NCBI GenBank assembly: GCA_023459875.1 | Contig: JAEWRY010000046.1 | Coordinates: forward strand, 1 to 45,594 | Source of the DNA: Bacillota bacterium | Lineage (GTDB): Bacteria > Bacillota > Clostridia > Oscillospirales > Oscillospiraceae | Reading direction: 5' to 3' | Length of the DNA: 45,594 bases | Shown: positions 22,784-31,080 of the stretch, in pieces | Layout: the number at the start of each line of letters is the position of its first letter | Numbering within the stretch: position 1 is the stretch's first letter | Notes under the pieces: generated by a model | The model's database searches: none | The model's input: only the letters and a program-made list of their open reading frames with translations | Told to the model about the DNA's origin: nothing | Program-made: the position numbers and the translations under genes

Positions 22784-23839
22784 ATGAAGAAAAAACTCAG
22801 GAATGTACTGATCGCCGCCATCCCGATTATCCTCTGCATCGTCGCCGTGGCCATCCGCATCACGGTACCGAAATCCAGCACGGTCACCATCGAGGGGGAC
22901 GTGGAGGTGGACGTGCGGCCATACTACACCCAGGCGTCGGGGGAAGTGAAGTCGCTGCCCGCGGGCGTGGGGCAGACTGTCTCCAAGGGGGACGTTCTGG
23001 CCGTTCTGGACGATTCCGACGCCCAGTATCAGCTTTCGCAGCTGAAGATAACCCTTACCAAGGCCCAGGCGGCGCTGCGGGATTTGAAGCAGACGGATCA
23101 CGAACAGCTTAAAGCGGCTCAGGTTGCCATCGCCAAAAATAACATTGAGATTGCCGAAGAGAGCCTCGCGGGAGCAAACGACGCCCTGGCAAAGCTCCGG
23201 AAGGACTACGACACCCTCAAAGCCCTTTACGACGGGGGGCTCGCCTCCCAGTCCGAGCTGGACGCGGCGGAGACTGCCGTGACCGCTCAGGAGAAAGCCG
23301 CCGCCGTCGCCTCTTCCCAGCTTGATAACGCCCGGCAGCAGCTCGTCATCGCGGGAACGGACACGACGGTGGATCTGACCGAGAAAATCAACATGGCCCA
23401 GGCGGATATCGACTCCCTGGAGGCGCAGATTGCCTACGCCGAAAGCCAGCTTTCCCATTACACCGTCCTTGCGCTGGAGAGCGGTGTGGTGCTCTCCCTG
23501 AGCTGCGACGAGGGCGGCCTCGCCCAGGCGGGGGCGCAAATCTGCGAAATCTCCAAGGAGAACCAGAAGAAATTCGTCTTCTACCTGCCTGAGGAGTACA
23601 TAGACTACATTACTTACGGCAAAACCATCACGGTGACGGCCAAAGCTTCCTCCAAAAACGAGGCGGCGAAGAGTTTTACCGCGACGGTGCAGTACATCGA
23701 CCTCAAGGCGGAGTACACGCCCAAGGAGGCTGAGTCCTCCGCGAACAAGAATAAGCTCAGCTTCAAGGTGGAGGCGCTGCTCGCGCCGGGCTGCGACCTG
23801 CGCGTGGCGCAGAAGGCGGCCGTCACCTTCGGAAGCTAG
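22784..23839 (+). CDS. HlyD-family periplasmic-adaptor-like protein
   Basis: A 351-residue protein from ATG 22784 behind GGGGGAGA. One N-terminal membrane anchor (KKKLRNVLIAAIPIILCIVA) is followed by a split biotinyl-lipoyl motif (YTQASGEVKSLPAGVGQTVS, then KGDVLAVLDD) and a coiled coil of about 130 residues. The second lipoyl half is YTVLALESGVVLSLSCDEGG. The C-terminal beta-barrel includes KFVFYLPEEYIDYI. This is the membrane-fusion adaptor layout. In Gram-positive bacteria such adaptors work with ABC exporters; here the ATPase and permease lie just upstream and a TolC-like protein just downstream, so all four probably form one export system. Confidence 0.88.
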   Translation: MKKKLRNVLIAAIPIILCIVAVAIRITVPKSSTVTIEGDVEVDVRPYYTQASGEVKSLPAGVGQTVSKGDVLAVLDDSDAQYQLSQLKITLTKAQAALRDLKQTDHEQLKAAQVAIAKNNIEIAEESLAGANDALAKLRKDYDTLKALYDGGLASQSELDAAETAVTAQEKAAAVASSQLDNARQQLVIAGTDTTVDLTEKINMAQADIDSLEAQIAYAESQLSHYTVLALESGVVLSLSCDEGGLAQAGAQICEISKENQKKFVFYLPEEYIDYITYGKTITVTAKASSKNEAAKSFTATVQYIDLKAEYTPKEAESSANKNKLSFKVEALLAPGCDLRVAQKAAVTFGS

Positions 23840-23871
23840 AGCGTCCGGAAGACCTTATGGAGGACAAAACG

Positions 23872-25032
23872 ATGAAAAAGTGCCTGGCGTTTACCCTTGC
23901 CCTCGCGCTGCTGCTCCCTCTTCCCACCTTCGCCTTGGAGACGGCGGGGAGCGGCGACGCGCCCGGGACAGTTCCTTTTGAAAGTCTCGCCGCGCGTATC
24001 GAGGCGAAAAGCCCCATGATGAGCGCATACGGCGAGCTGATCGCCGCCGCCGGCGCGGTGGACAGGGAGCAGGCTTACGACGATCTGGTGGAGGCAAACA
24101 ACAATCTGACCGACGTCATCTGGGCGTTTACCCAGGCGGGCGAATCCGGGGCCGGGCTGGCCTTAAAGCAGCAGCAGGAGCTCATCAAGGACCAGCTGGA
24201 GGCCTACACGCCTGAAAACTACGAAAAAACCTACAACGACCTGGTGAAACCGCTGGAGGCGCTGAAGGGCCGGCTCATCTGCGGCGCTGAGAGCCTCTAT
24301 CTCAGCATCGCCGCGCTGGAAACGGACATTGAAAAAGGAAAAGCCGGGCTGGATACACTGGAGAGGACTTTCAAAGAAACGCTGCTTCTTAGCAGCCTCG
24401 GACGCGCTTCCTCCCTCTCCTGCGAGGAGGCCAAGACCGCCCGGGACGCAGCGGCTTCCCGGCTCGACGCGCTCAATGCGAAGCGGGACAGCATGAAAGC
24501 GCAGCTCCAAGCTCTGATCGGGGAGCCTCCCACGGGCAAAATCACCCTCGCCCCCGTTCCCGAAGTGACGCAGGAGGAGCTTTCCTCCGCGCAGTACGAC
24601 GCGGACCTGGCGGCGGGCATGGAGGCAAGCTGCGACATTTATCTGGCCCAGAGCGCCGTGACGGACGCGAAAAAGACCTGGAAAGACGCCGAAAGCTATG
24701 AGAAAAAGTCCGCCGAGCACAGCTATAACGCGGCGGTTTTCACCCTGGACGCCAAAAAGCAGGCCTTCCGGCAGTCCTTCGACGCGGTTTACCGGGGGAT
24801 TGGAACCGCCCAGACCGCTCTCACAGCAGCCCGGGAGGCTCTCGCCTTCCAGCAGAAGGTCTACGATGCCGCGGCCCTGCGCTACAGCCTGGGGCTTATC
24901 TCCAAAAGTGCCCTTCTCTCCGCCGGGGAAGCTCTCGCAGAAGCGAAACTCACCGTGCAGTCGGCGCGTCTCGGCCTCTCCTCCGCCTTCCTCACTTACT
25001 CCTGGGCGCGCCGCGGCGTCCTTCCGGCTTGA
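23872..25032 (+). CDS. TolC-like exported coiled-coil protein
   Basis: A 386-residue protein. ATG 23872 with GGAGG 8 nt upstream is preferred over ATG 23857, which overlaps that site. The signal peptide is MKKCLAFTLALALLLPLPTF with cleavage near residue 22. The remainder is almost wholly helical with heptads, in two related halves, each with a long hairpin. The closing segment YDAAALRYSLGLISKSALLS plus AGEALAEAKL is the TolC/OEP signature (RYxxGxxSxxxLLxAxxxL). The beta-strand stretches of classical TolC look very short or missing. TolC-family proteins are known in Clostridia without an outer membrane; there they may pair with the adaptor helix-to-helix. It is last in the export operon. Confidence 0.82.
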   Translation: MKKCLAFTLALALLLPLPTFALETAGSGDAPGTVPFESLAARIEAKSPMMSAYGELIAAAGAVDREQAYDDLVEANNNLTDVIWAFTQAGESGAGLALKQQQELIKDQLEAYTPENYEKTYNDLVKPLEALKGRLICGAESLYLSIAALETDIEKGKAGLDTLERTFKETLLLSSLGRASSLSCEEAKTARDAAASRLDALNAKRDSMKAQLQALIGEPPTGKITLAPVPEVTQEELSSAQYDADLAAGMEASCDIYLAQSAVTDAKKTWKDAESYEKKSAEHSYNAAVFTLDAKKQAFRQSFDAVYRGIGTAQTALTAAREALAFQQKVYDAAALRYSLGLISKSALLSAGEALAEAKLTVQSARLGLSSAFLTYSWARRGVLPA

Positions 25033-25088
25033 ATGAAAGGGCTGACTTCAAGATAAAATCCAGCTGAAAAGCACTCAAACAGCAAGCG

Positions 25089-25339
25089 TGTCATCCGGCA
25101 TGTCCCGGGGCATTCAGCGTGTCATCCTGTGGATTCAGCCTGTCATCCTGTGTATTAAGCATGTCATCCTGTGGATTCAGTGTGTCATCCTGAGCGCAGC
25201 GAAGGATCTTAAACAGCAGTTGCTTACCGAAAAGATTCTTCGGCCTTCGGCCTCAGAATGACAAACGAAACGGTACACAGAATGACAAGCCTGCGACAGG
25301 CCTCAGGATGGCAAAGCTACGACAGGCCTCAGAATGACA
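25089..25339. repeat. Expanded repeat C array with 21-bp tandem units
   Basis: TGTCATCCTG begins at 25120, 25141, 25162 and 25183, an exact 21-bp period, with decayed starts at 25089 and 25101. The unit consensus is TGTCATCCTGTGGATTCAGC. The last unit runs into a normal repeat C core. The right side carries the inverted end CAGAATGACA (or a variant) at 25254, 25278, 25304 and 25330, spaced 24-26 bp. The whole is a nested imperfect palindrome. It lies between convergent genes. Confidence 0.85.
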
Positions 25340-25396
25340 CGCTTGCATAGCGCATCGTAGTCTCCGGCACACGAATTTCCGTATTTCGGCTATCAT

Positions 25397-25437
25397 AAAA
25401 CAAGGCGGCGCCTCATTTTGAGGCGCCGCCTTGTTTT
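25397..25437. terminator. Bidirectional terminator
   Basis: AAAACAAGGCGGCGCCTCA/TGAGGCGCCGCCTTGTTTT with a TTT loop, between the convergent TolC-like and V4R-like genes. Its core stem equals that at 3178-3208. Confidence 0.93.
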
Positions 25438-25444
25438 ATTTGTT

Positions 25445-26044
25445 TTATTCCTCGACTTCCACGAGGAATTCGCAGTATGGATCGCCGTTGGCGCAGCATT
25501 TTGTTTCCGTGACCCGCACCGGTCTGCCAAGCGCCGCGGAGAACATCCCGGCGGCGGTGCCCGCCTCGTAGGCGCAGATCTTCATGCCGATGTTCGGAAT
25601 GCCGTAACAGTCGGCGCACTCATAGTGGCGGTAAACGGCGTGGCGCTCGTCGGCCTCCACCACCTCTTCATAGGCATAGCAGTGGTTTTCCGCGATGGGC
25701 TCGTTGCTCTTCATGATCTCCGGGAGGGTCAGGCCCTTAATCTGGTCGGCGCAGATATTTTCCCCGATGGCCCGCGCGATCTCATAGGCTGCGTTGAGGA
25801 GTTCGGGAAACAGGAGAAAAGAAAGGGTCTGCCGCTCCCGCATATAGAAAATCTGCATCTCATTACCCAGGGTGGGACGTATCCCCTCGCCTTTTTCATA
25901 CTTTTCGTAGCAGGAGGCGAAGTACCGGCTCACTTCGGGGAACTCTCCCATTCTCTTCCGCATTTCCTCCACGGTCTCCGGCCCCAGCTCCAGGGAGCCG
26001 AGCTTTTCGCGGATCGCTTTGATTCTTTCGTAATGTTCCATCAT
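25445..26044 (-). CDS. V4R-like (4-vinyl reductase type) small-molecule-binding protein
   Basis: A 199-residue protein. Two adjacent ATGs (26044, 26041) are possible and no strong ribosome site is seen, so it may be translated by coupling to the permease 40 bp upstream. The C-terminal half has the V4R pattern: CADCYGIPNIGMKICAYEAG, AGMFSAALGRPVRVTE, then TKCCANGDPYCEFLVEVEE. V4R domains bind small ligands and occur in regulators and chaperone-like proteins. Cysteines at CADC, ICAY and CC.NGDPYC could hold metal. The N-terminal helices (IRPTLGNEMQIFYMRERQTL) are unassigned. As the last gene of the nucleoside operon it could sense a transported ligand, but that is a guess. Confidence 0.7.
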   Translation of the reverse strand: MMEHYERIKAIREKLGSLELGPETVEEMRKRMGEFPEVSRYFASCYEKYEKGEGIRPTLGNEMQIFYMRERQTLSFLLFPELLNAAYEIARAIGENICADQIKGLTLPEIMKSNEPIAENHCYAYEEVVEADERHAVYRHYECADCYGIPNIGMKICAYEAGTAAGMFSAALGRPVRVTETKCCANGDPYCEFLVEVEE

Positions 26045-26084
26045 TTTAAAGAACCCGGTGCGGGGAAGCCGCGCCGGGCTGCGA

Positions 26085-27017
26085 TTACTCGCCCTTTCGG
26101 TAATAGTGAACGCCTTCGGCCGCCGGCGCGCTGCCCTTTCTGCGCGCGACGAAGAGCACGAGGATTGTGATAATGTAAGGAATCATCTGCACCAGCTGGG
26201 CGGGAATGGCCACCGATTCCAGCCCCTGCAGGCGAATCTGCAGGCTCTGGGCGAAGCCGTAGACCAGCCCCGCGGCGGCGGCGCCGATGGGGTTCCAGCC
26301 GCCCAGGATGACCATGGCCAGCGCGATGTAGCCGCGGCCCGCCACCATATCCTTGGAGAACATATTGATGTCCCCGATGGAGAGATAGGCTCCGCCGGTA
26401 GCCGCCAGGATGCCGGAGAGGGAAACGCAGATGAACTGGGTGCGGTAAACGTTGATGCCCATGGAGCCGGCCATCTCGGGATTGTCTCCGATGACCCGGA
26501 CCCGCAGGCCGAACCGGGTGTGATAGATGACGAACTGAAACAAGATTGCCAGGGCCAGCAAAAGCACAAACAAAGGAGAGATGGTGCCAAAAATATCTTT
26601 AATCACAGGGATGCGGTCGATGACGGGCAGCGAGATTTTCCCCAATCCCGCCACGATGGAGGACTTTCCCTTGGTGTTCCAGATGATCTGCAGCAGCACG
26701 ATGGAAAGGCCGTCGGCCAAGATATTGATCCCCACGCCGGAGAGCAGGTGTTCGCATTTGAAGCCGATGGTAAGCGTTGCGTGCATGAGGCCGAGGACCA
26801 GCCCGGCCAGCATTCCGGTGAGCAGGCCCACCCAGGCGTTTCCGCTCGCGTAAGAGCCGACGACGCTGAAAAAGGAGCCCAACAGCATCATGCCTTCCAG
26901 ACCCATGTTGATGACGCCTGCGCGTTCGGAAAGAACACCCGCCAGGGCGGCGAACCCGATGGGGATGGCGATGCGCACCATGCCGGCGAGCAAACTGATG
27001 ATGAAGTCCGGCGTCAT
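26085..27017 (-). CDS. Nucleoside ABC transporter permease (YufQ/NupQ type)
   Basis: A 310-residue membrane protein. ATG 27017 follows GGAGGTG and overlaps the preceding permease stop by 4 nt (ATGA). The reading frame stays open further upstream, but that part is a shadow. About eight to ten membrane helices; conserved BPD_transp_2 features are GVLSERAGVINMGLEGMMLL and EHLLSGVGINILADGLS, then GLRVRVIGDNPEMAGSMGIN, and GAYLSIGDINMFSKDMVAGR followed by GYIALAMVILGGWNPIGA. With its partner it forms the pore of a BMP-dependent purine nucleoside importer. The end KGSAPAAEGVHYYRKGE is typical for the family. Confidence 0.93.
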   Translation of the reverse strand: MTPDFIISLLAGMVRIAIPIGFAALAGVLSERAGVINMGLEGMMLLGSFFSVVGSYASGNAWVGLLTGMLAGLVLGLMHATLTIGFKCEHLLSGVGINILADGLSIVLLQIIWNTKGKSSIVAGLGKISLPVIDRIPVIKDIFGTISPLFVLLLALAILFQFVIYHTRFGLRVRVIGDNPEMAGSMGINVYRTQFICVSLSGILAATGGAYLSIGDINMFSKDMVAGRGYIALAMVILGGWNPIGAAAAGLVYGFAQSLQIRLQGLESVAIPAQLVQMIPYIITILVLFVARRKGSAPAAEGVHYYRKGE

Positions 27018-28147
27018 ACGGGTGTCACCTCCGAATGGGTTTTTTCCGAATTCTGTTTTTTCCTGCCGAGCCCCAGTTTTTTTCCGGTGCGCTGCAGGTA
27101 CTTTTTTGTATAAATCACAATGCCCGGGGTGGAGACAAAGATGATAATCATCGCCTGAATGATCTTCACAAACTCGCTGGGAATACCCGTTTTCAGGCTC
27201 ATGCTCGCCGCGCCGACCTTCAGGATGCCGAATACCAGAGCGGAGAGGACGGTGCCGAAGGGGTCGCACCGGCCCATCACGGCGATGGCGATGCCGTCGA
27301 AGCCGTAGCCGCTCGTCATGTTGTCGGCGTAATAGCCGCTGTAGCCCAGGACCTCGCAGGCCCCGCCGAGGCCGGCGATGGCGCCGCTCAGGAACATCGC
27401 GATGAGGATGAACTTCTTCTGGTTGATGCCCGCGGTCTCCGCGGCGGAAGGATTGGAGCCGACCGCGCGCAGCTCGTAGCCGAACTTGGTCTTTTTCAGT
27501 ATGAACCACATGAGCACCGCGAGGCCCAATGCGATGAAGATGCCCGTGTTCAGCCGGGAGTTGGCCACCAGCGTGGTGAGCCGGACGGAGTCGGGCAGCG
27601 ACTCGGTCCGCACGGCCTGGTTATTCGATTTAAAGGGGTAGTTTACCAGATAGCCCACCAGATAGAGGGCCACATAGTTGAGCATGATGGTGAGAATGAC
27701 CTCGCTGATGTGCAGCCGGTTGCGCAGCTCGGCGGCCACCAGGGCCCAAGCTCCGGAGCACACCACGGCGACGGCAATGCAGAGCGGAAGGTGCAGCCAG
27801 CCGGGGAGTCCTTTGATGTAAGCGCCCACAATGGCCGCGGGAAAGGCGCCCATCAGGATCTGTCCTTCGATACCGATATTGAAAACGCCCACACGGCTGG
27901 CAATCGCCATGGAAAGGCCCGCGAAGATGAGCGGCATTGCCGTGCCGAAAAGCTGGGCAACCGAGTATTTACTCTTAAAAACGCCCTGGAGCATGGTGGC
28001 GTACACCTTCACAGGGTCATATCCCGCCATCAGGATGATGACGGAGGAAAACAGCATGGCCAGAATCAGAGCGATGACGGAGGCAAGAAGCTGGCTTTTC
28101 GCAACGGCCCGCCATATTCTTTTCAAAACCGGAACCTTTTTTTGCAA
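27014..28147 (-). CDS. Nucleoside ABC transporter permease (YufP/NupP type)
   Basis: A 377-residue membrane protein. The likely start is TTG 28147, 6 nt after GAGGTG and just past the ATPase stop; a GTG nine nt earlier is an alternative. It has the BPD_transp_2 fold with about ten helices. RVGVFNIGIEGQILMGAFPA is the family signature, GYELRAVGSNPSAAETAGIN is the coupling loop to the ATPase, and YGFDGIAIAVMGRCDPFGTV is the second conserved loop. It pairs with the next permease, coupled by ATGA overlap. The substrate is inferred to be purine nucleosides from the BMP lipoprotein and the phosphorylase upstream. Confidence 0.92.
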   Translation of the reverse strand: MQKKVPVLKRIWRAVAKSQLLASVIALILAMLFSSVIILMAGYDPVKVYATMLQGVFKSKYSVAQLFGTAMPLIFAGLSMAIASRVGVFNIGIEGQILMGAFPAAIVGAYIKGLPGWLHLPLCIAVAVVCSGAWALVAAELRNRLHISEVILTIMLNYVALYLVGYLVNYPFKSNNQAVRTESLPDSVRLTTLVANSRLNTGIFIALGLAVLMWFILKKTKFGYELRAVGSNPSAAETAGINQKKFILIAMFLSGAIAGLGGACEVLGYSGYYADNMTSGYGFDGIAIAVMGRCDPFGTVLSALVFGILKVGAASMSLKTGIPSEFVKIIQAMIIIFVSTPGIVIYTKKYLQRTGKKLGLGRKKQNSEKTHSEVTPV

Positions 28148-28160
28148 TCCGCACACCTCT

Positions 28161-29678
28161 CTATGCAATGTCGGAAAGCTGCCCAAGCATATAGGAGCCG
28201 AGCATATTTTCCGTAAATTCTTCGTTTTTCTTGTGAGCGACGATTTTGCCCTCGTAAAGAACGGCGATATCGTCGGAGAGCTTCATGATTTCTTCCAGGT
28301 CGGCGGAAATGAGGATGACCGCTTTTCCTTCGTCCCGCAGCTTCATGAGCTGGGAGTGGATATATTCGATGGCGCCGATGTCGACGCCCCGGGTGGGCTG
28401 CGCCGCCACGACGATCTCCTGCTCATGCATCAGCACCCGGACGATAATCACCTTCTGCTGATTGCCCCCGGAAAGGGACCCGACCGTCTGGTCGATCCCG
28501 TCGCAGCGGATGTCGTACTTTTGGATGCACTCCGCGGCCATCTTTTTAATGGCCCCCGTGCGCAGAATTCCCAGCCGGGTCACGTAGGCGCTTAAATTCT
28601 GATAGCCCTGGATGATGCTCTCCCAGACGGTAAAATTGCGGATCAAACCGCGCTTTCCCCGGTCCTCTGGAATGTGGCCCACATGCATGTCCAGCATTTT
28701 CCGGGCGGTTGGCTTTAGTACGGGGTTCCCCATGTAGAGCATGGTTCCGCCGTCCGGCTTCTGAAGGCCGGTGATGACCTCGATGAGCTCGGTCTGGCCG
28801 TTGCCCTCCACGCCCGCGATGCCGAGAATTTCTCCCTTGCGCACCTCCAGGCTCAGACCGTCCAGCGCGGGCAGCTCGTTTTTCCGCACCGTCACGTCCC
28901 GCAGCGACAATATCACCGGGCGCTCCTCCATGAGGGGCTTTTTTTCAATACTGAAAAGAACCCGGCGGCCCACCATCAGCTCGGCGAGCTTTTCCTCGTC
29001 CACCTCGGAAATGGGAAGGCTTGTGATGATTTTCCCCTTGCGCAGCACGGTGATCTGATCGGCCACGCTCATGGTCTCCTTCAGCTTGTGGGTGATGATG
29101 ACGATGGATTTTCCGTCTTCCTTCAGCTTGCGCAGCACAAGGAAGAGGTCGGTCACTTCCTGGGGGGTCAGCACGGCGGTTGGCTCGTCCAGAATCAGGA
29201 TGGAGGAGTTCCGGTACAAGGCCTTGAGGATTTCCACCCGCTGCCGGATGCCCACGGAGAGGTTCTCCACCTTTTCACGGGCGTCCACCTTCAGGTGGTA
29301 TTTTTCGGAGATTTCCTCCACTTCGCGGAACGCCCTTTCCCGGTCGAAGAGGAGGCCCCTCACCGGCTCGCAGCCCAGCACCACGTTTTCCGCCACGGTG
29401 AGGGCGCCCACCTGCATAAAATGCTGGTGCACCATGGAGATTCCGTTGGCGATCGCGTCGGTGGGCGACTCGATGCGCACTTCCCTCCCACTCAAGCAAA
29501 CCGTTCCCTCATCGGCCCGGTACATGCCGAACAGGATGTTCATGAGCGTGGTTTTCCCCGCGCCGTTCTCCCCCAGCAGGGAATGGATCTCCCCCTGCTT
29601 CACGCAGAAGGTCACGTCGTCGTTGGCCTGCATGCCGCCGAAGCGCTTGCTGATATGCTTCATCTCAATTGCGTACAT
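28161..29678 (-). CDS. Nucleoside ABC transporter ATP-binding protein (YufO/NupO type)
   Basis: A 505-residue duplicated ATPase. The start at ATG 29678 begins MYAIEMKHISKRFGGMQAND; upstream codons would extend into the terminator. First half: Walker A GENGAGKTT, signature LSVGIRQRVEI, Walker B SSILILDEPTAVLTPQE. Second half: degenerate Walker A GVEGNGQTE, signature LSGGNQQKVII, and VVAAQPTRGVDIGA in place of a canonical Walker B Glu (Gln here, as is usual for this sugar/nucleoside class). So one active and one weak ATP site are expected. A terminator hairpin between it and the BMP gene should lower its expression relative to the binding protein. Confidence 0.93.
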   Translation of the reverse strand: MYAIEMKHISKRFGGMQANDDVTFCVKQGEIHSLLGENGAGKTTLMNILFGMYRADEGTVCLSGREVRIESPTDAIANGISMVHQHFMQVGALTVAENVVLGCEPVRGLLFDRERAFREVEEISEKYHLKVDAREKVENLSVGIRQRVEILKALYRNSSILILDEPTAVLTPQEVTDLFLVLRKLKEDGKSIVIITHKLKETMSVADQITVLRKGKIITSLPISEVDEEKLAELMVGRRVLFSIEKKPLMEERPVILSLRDVTVRKNELPALDGLSLEVRKGEILGIAGVEGNGQTELIEVITGLQKPDGGTMLYMGNPVLKPTARKMLDMHVGHIPEDRGKRGLIRNFTVWESIIQGYQNLSAYVTRLGILRTGAIKKMAAECIQKYDIRCDGIDQTVGSLSGGNQQKVIIVRVLMHEQEIVVAAQPTRGVDIGAIEYIHSQLMKLRDEGKAVILISADLEEIMKLSDDIAVLYEGKIVAHKKNEEFTENMLGSYMLGQLSDIA

Positions 29679-29742
29679 CTGAACCCACCCGTTTTTCTCA
29701 AGTATGCTTTTTGGCAGAACAGAGGAAGGATTTAAGATAAAT

Positions 29743-29778
29743 AAGGGCAAGGGGACGAAACCGTCCCCTTGCCCTTTT
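29743..29778 (-). terminator. Partial terminator between BMP and ABC genes
   Basis: AAGGGCAAGGGGACG/CGTCCCCTTGCCCTT followed on the minus strand by ATTTATCTT. It sits 3 nt after the BMP stop and fits a read-through terminator that keeps the binding protein in excess over the membrane complex. Confidence 0.8.
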
Positions 29779-29780
29779 GT

Positions 29781-30845
29781 TTAGCGGCCGATCTCGGAGA
29801 GCTTGGAGGGAGCCTTCAGTTCGCCGGAGATGATCTTGTCGCCCGCCTTGAAGGCGGCGTCGAGGTAAGAAGGATCAAGTTCGACCTTGGAGCCTTCGTT
29901 TGTGATCGTGAGGGCGTTCTCTTTGAGGCCGGCGGAGGTGGCCCCGCCCTTCAGGGTGCCCTTGATCGCGGAGCCGATGCCGTCGGAGATGACGACGTCG
30001 ATCTTGCGGATGCCGGAGAGCATGATGCAGGAAGGATCGATGAGGCACTGGTTGGTGTCGCAGCCGATGGCGAGGAAGCCGTCTTCCTTCGCCGCGGTGA
30101 AGACGCCCAGGCCCGAGCCGCCGGAGAAGGTGGCCACGATGTCGGCGCCGCCCTCATGAAGGGAGATGGCCATTTCCTTCGCGGTGGTGGTGTCGGAGAA
30201 GGAGCCGACGTACTTGACGTTCACTTTGATGTCGGGTTTTGCATACTCGGCGCCGGCGATGAAGCCGGTGACGAACATGTTGAGGGAGTCCACGTTCAGC
30301 GCGGCGATGACGCCCAGGGAATTGGTCTTGGTCTTCATGGCGGCGACCATGCCGAGCATAAAGGTCTTCTCGTTGTCGCGGAAGGAGACGGAGGTCACGT
30401 TCTTGTCGCAGCCGGTGATGGTGCCGTCCACGAAGAGGAACTTCTGGTCGGGGTAAGCGGTGGCGACTTTGGTGACGGCTTCCACGGCGTCAAATCCGCC
30501 GCAGACGATGAGGTTATAGCTGCCGTCTTCGCACAGGGTGGTAAAATCGCCCTCAAACTCGGAGACTTCGGTGGGCTCAATGATGTCGTAGGTAACGCCG
30601 TAAGCCGCAACGGCCTCGTCGCAGCCGGCCTTGAGGCTGTCGTTGAAAGAGCCGTCGCCCAGGCCGCCGACGCCGATCACAAGAGCAACCTTAAAGGGGG
30701 CGGGAGTCGCCGAAGGCGTCGGGGTGGCCGACGGGGCGGCGGACGGGGACGGGGAAGCTTTGCTGGCGGTGCCGCCGCACGAAGCCAGCAGGCCAAGGGA
30801 GAGTACCAGGGTAAGGACCAGCGCGAGAACTTTTCTCAGTTTCAT
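29781..30845 (-). CDS. BMP-family nucleoside-binding lipoprotein
   Basis: A 354-residue lipoprotein. ATG 30845 follows AGGAG with 7-nt spacing; ATGs at 30851 and 30860 overlap that site. The signal ends in a lipobox, LGLLASC, with the acylated Cys near residue 22, followed by a Ser/Ala/Pro/Thr linker of about 30 residues. The binding domain shows the PnrA/BMP pattern: LGDGSFNDSLKAGCDEAVAA, NLIVCGGFDAVEAVTKVA, YPDQKFLFVDG, SVSFRDNEKTFMLGMVAAMK and GGADIVATFSGGSGLGVFTA. It delivers nucleosides to the permease-ATPase complex encoded downstream. The phosphorylase gene 230 bp upstream would degrade the imported nucleoside. Confidence 0.94.
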   Translation of the reverse strand: MKLRKVLALVLTLVLSLGLLASCGGTASKASPSPSAAPSATPTPSATPAPFKVALVIGVGGLGDGSFNDSLKAGCDEAVAAYGVTYDIIEPTEVSEFEGDFTTLCEDGSYNLIVCGGFDAVEAVTKVATAYPDQKFLFVDGTITGCDKNVTSVSFRDNEKTFMLGMVAAMKTKTNSLGVIAALNVDSLNMFVTGFIAGAEYAKPDIKVNVKYVGSFSDTTTAKEMAISLHEGGADIVATFSGGSGLGVFTAAKEDGFLAIGCDTNQCLIDPSCIMLSGIRKIDVVISDGIGSAIKGTLKGGATSAGLKENALTITNEGSKVELDPSYLDAAFKAGDKIISGELKAPSKLSEIGR

Positions 30846-30905
30846 TTCCATTCTCCTCATATTTTATTTTATTGCGATTGTATTTGCTTCATTATTCTGT
30901 TTTTC

Positions 30906-31080
30906 CAGCGACATACGCACAAGGCGTATGTCGCTGCCTGCCGCTTTGCGGCAGACAGCGGCGGCGAGCCGCTGAAAAAGCCGCTTAAATACTGATTCTG
31001 CGAAAACGCAAAGCGTTTTTGCACCCGTCAATAACGGGTATTAGAAAGTGATTCATCACTTTCTAATTTGAATCAGTATT
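30906..31080 (-). repeat. Multi-branched hairpin element between phosphorylase and BMP genes
   Basis: A perfect 11-bp closing stem (AATACTGATTC 30988-30998 with GAATCAGTATT 31070-31080) encloses three hairpins: 31003-31019, 31023-31039 and 31041-31066 (TTAGAAAGTGA/TCACTTTCTAA). Next to it are three more: 30906-30936 (CAGCGACATACGC/GCGTATGTCGCTG), 30938-30954 and 30956-30974. The right arm overlaps the phosphorylase stop codon. It lies in the BMP leader or phosphorylase 3' end. It is no purine riboswitch I recognise; a repeat element or an unknown structured RNA are both possible. Confidence 0.7.

Noticed and set aside
25089..25339. CRISPR-like spacing of short repeats
   Set aside because: Units are 21 bp with no unique spacers, they degrade at the edges, and no cas genes are present.
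27018..27509. N-terminal extension of the second nucleoside permease
   Set aside because: The extra 164 codons lie entirely inside the other permease gene; the ATGA overlap and GGAGGTG fix the start at 27017.
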